Shown here: positions 14,583 through 15,596 of the stretch, piece by piece
Numbering within the stretch: the first letter of the stretch is position 1
Layout: each line of letters opens with the position of its first letter
Source: Candidatus Poseidoniaceae archaeon
GTDB lineage: Archaea > Thermoplasmatota > Poseidoniia > Poseidoniales > Poseidoniaceae
NCBI GenBank assembly: GCA_013329865.1
Contig: DUJJ01000081.1
Span: forward strand, 4,763 to 20,358
Length of the DNA: 15,596 nt
Reading direction: 5' to 3'
Notes under the pieces: generated by a model
The model's input: only the letters and a program-made list of their open reading frames with translations
Database searches by the model: none
Told to the model about the DNA's origin: nothing
Made by a program: the position numbers and the translations under genes

Positions 14583-15596
14583 ATGGAGTGGACCACACTA
14601 GGCATTTTTGCGTTGGTGACATATATCGCTATTGTCAGCTTTTTCCACCTAATATTCCCTGAAAAACACCTTGATTGGACTAAAGTAAACCTCGACAAAA
14701 TTGAGTTTCCTGATGCATTTACGTGGGGTGTTGCAACTGCTGCCCATCAAATAGAAGGTGGCAATGTAAACAACTGGACTCAATTCGAAGCAAGCGAGAG
14801 CAAGGAACCCAGCGGTTTGGCTTGTGACCACTGGGGACGATGGCAACAGGATCATGAGTTGTTAGTCGAACTAGGGGTAAACAGTTACCGATTTTCAATA
14901 GAATGGAGTAGAATCGAACCAAATGAAGGAGATTGGAATATCGAAGTTATTGAGAAATATTCTGCCATGGTTGACTCGCTTATCGCCAAGGGAATAGAGC
15001 CAATGATTACTCTACATCACTTTTCTCATCCGATCTGGTTCGAAGAAAAAGGTGGATTTTATGAGCGAGAAAATTTATGTTATTTTGTTGATTATTGCAA
15101 TCGTATTTTCCCCTACTTTTCTAGTCGGGTGACCAAATGGTGTACCGTGAATGAGCCTGACGTATTCTCGATAATGGGTTACCACATGGGCATGTTCCCA
15201 CCCGGACAAAGGTCTCCCATCAAAGCCATAAGAGTGATGAAAAATGTCATGATTGCGCACGGAGAGGTTTACCACAATCTGAAATCGTTAAGCCCAAATT
15301 CGTATATTGGTCTAGCTAAAAACGTAACAATTTTTGACCCCTACAGAAGATGGAACTTGCTTCATTGGTTGACTTCTTTTGCTCTAAACTACATCTGGAA
15401 TGGTGCCATAATCTCCGCGCTCAAACGTGGAAGAATGTATGGCACATCGGTAAAGCGGGTCAGGAAATCAGCCGATTTTATCGGATTAAACTACTACACT
15501 CATGTTTTGACTAGCCCGTTTTTACCACAAACCACTGAAATTGATTTGCCGGCCAGAAAACATGAGACAGTTACAGAATTCGGCTACCCAATGTAT
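14583..15596 (+). CDS. Membrane-anchored glycoside hydrolase family 1 (beta-glycosidase), 3' end cut by window
   Basis: Retaining beta-glycosidase (GH1), hydrolysing beta-linked sugars; 338 residues are visible, no stop. Seen: an N-terminal hydrophobic helix (residues about 5-25, TLGIFALVTYIAIVSFFHLIF) and then the GH1 opening FPDAFTWGVATAAHQIEGG, RFSIEWSRIEP, LHHFSHPIWF, the acid/base motif TVNEPD with Glu191, and SADFIGLNYYTH. The nucleophile motif (TENG) would lie beyond the right edge. Most GH1 enzymes are soluble, so the single helix suggests tethering to the membrane; the side is not shown, but the acidic surface-protein neighbour hints at an outward role. The start is unsure because the frame is open back to 14349. 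The ATG at 14583 has no ribosome site. Confidence 0.9.
   Translation, partial: MEWTTLGIFALVTYIAIVSFFHLIFPEKHLDWTKVNLDKIEFPDAFTWGVATAAHQIEGGNVNNWTQFEASESKEPSGLACDHWGRWQQDHELLVELGVNSYRFSIEWSRIEPNEGDWNIEVIEKYSAMVDSLIAKGIEPMITLHHFSHPIWFEEKGGFYERENLCYFVDYCNRIFPYFSSRVTKWCTVNEPDVFSIMGYHMGMFPPGQRSPIKAIRVMKNVMIAHGEVYHNLKSLSPNSYIGLAKNVTIFDPYRRWNLLHWLTSFALNYIWNGAIISALKRGRMYGTSVKRVRKSADFIGLNYYTHVLTSPFLPQTTEIDLPARKHETVTEFGYPMY

Noticed and set aside
14649..15275. Minus-strand open frames opposite the GH1 gene
   Set aside because: The GH1 motifs are continuous on the plus strand; these are shadows.
1..15596. tRNA, rRNA, CRISPR arrays, insertion sequences or prophage genes
   Set aside because: Reading both strands I found no cloverleaf-like sequence, spaced direct repeats, transposase or phage motifs; the window is fully occupied by ordinary genes with short gaps.

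Overview
The window reads as a piece of an archaeal chromosome, most likely a marine planktonic euryarchaeon of the Poseidoniia (Marine Group II) or a close relative. The evidence is an archaeal-type tRNA-guanine transglycosylase, an archaeal NMN adenylyltransferase (NadM), an archaeal DRG-type GTPase, a COG2108 radical SAM protein, a secreted protein with a PGF-CTERM-like sorting tail, and very compact gene packing with ATGA overlaps and overlapping convergent stops. The lineage is an inference; no rRNA or other strict marker is present.

Layout. 1-1775 (minus): most of tgtA, cut at the left edge. 1829-2290 (minus): a NifU/Nfu-type Fe-S carrier. 2291-2417: a divergent control region containing an inverted repeat that closely resembles DtxR/IdeR/Idr iron boxes. 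2418-7519 (plus): a tightly packed suf operon, sufC-sufB-sufD-sufS-sufE plus a MIP18/DUF59 (SufT-like) gene. 7516-8631 (minus): a DRG GTPase. 8812-10086 (plus): an unrecognised protein followed by grpE. 10083-11825 (minus): nadM and a class V aminotransferase. 11905-12594 (plus): pdxT. 12643-13728 (plus): a COG2108 radical SAM protein. 13776-14348 (plus): a small secreted, archaeosortase-type substrate. 14583-15596 (plus): the front of a membrane-anchored GH1 beta-glycosidase that runs off the right edge.

How the genes fit together. The left half is an Fe-S cluster assembly locus. SufS with SufE mobilises cysteine sulfur, SufBCD is the scaffold and ATPase, and the SufT-like and Nfu-like proteins would help mature and deliver clusters. 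The possible iron-box operator between the divergent promoters would tie this to iron status. The middle is housekeeping: a translation GTPase, a chaperone exchange factor, NAD synthesis and PLP synthesis next to a PLP enzyme. The right edge turns to the cell surface, with a sorted surface protein and a membrane-tethered glycosidase.

The observations most worth following are the apparent loss of all four zinc ligands in TgtA, the iron-box-like palindrome in front of a complete SUF locus, the unrecognised gene paired with grpE, and the unusually open reading frame ahead of the GH1 gene. No tRNA, rRNA, CRISPR array, insertion sequence or long repeat was seen.
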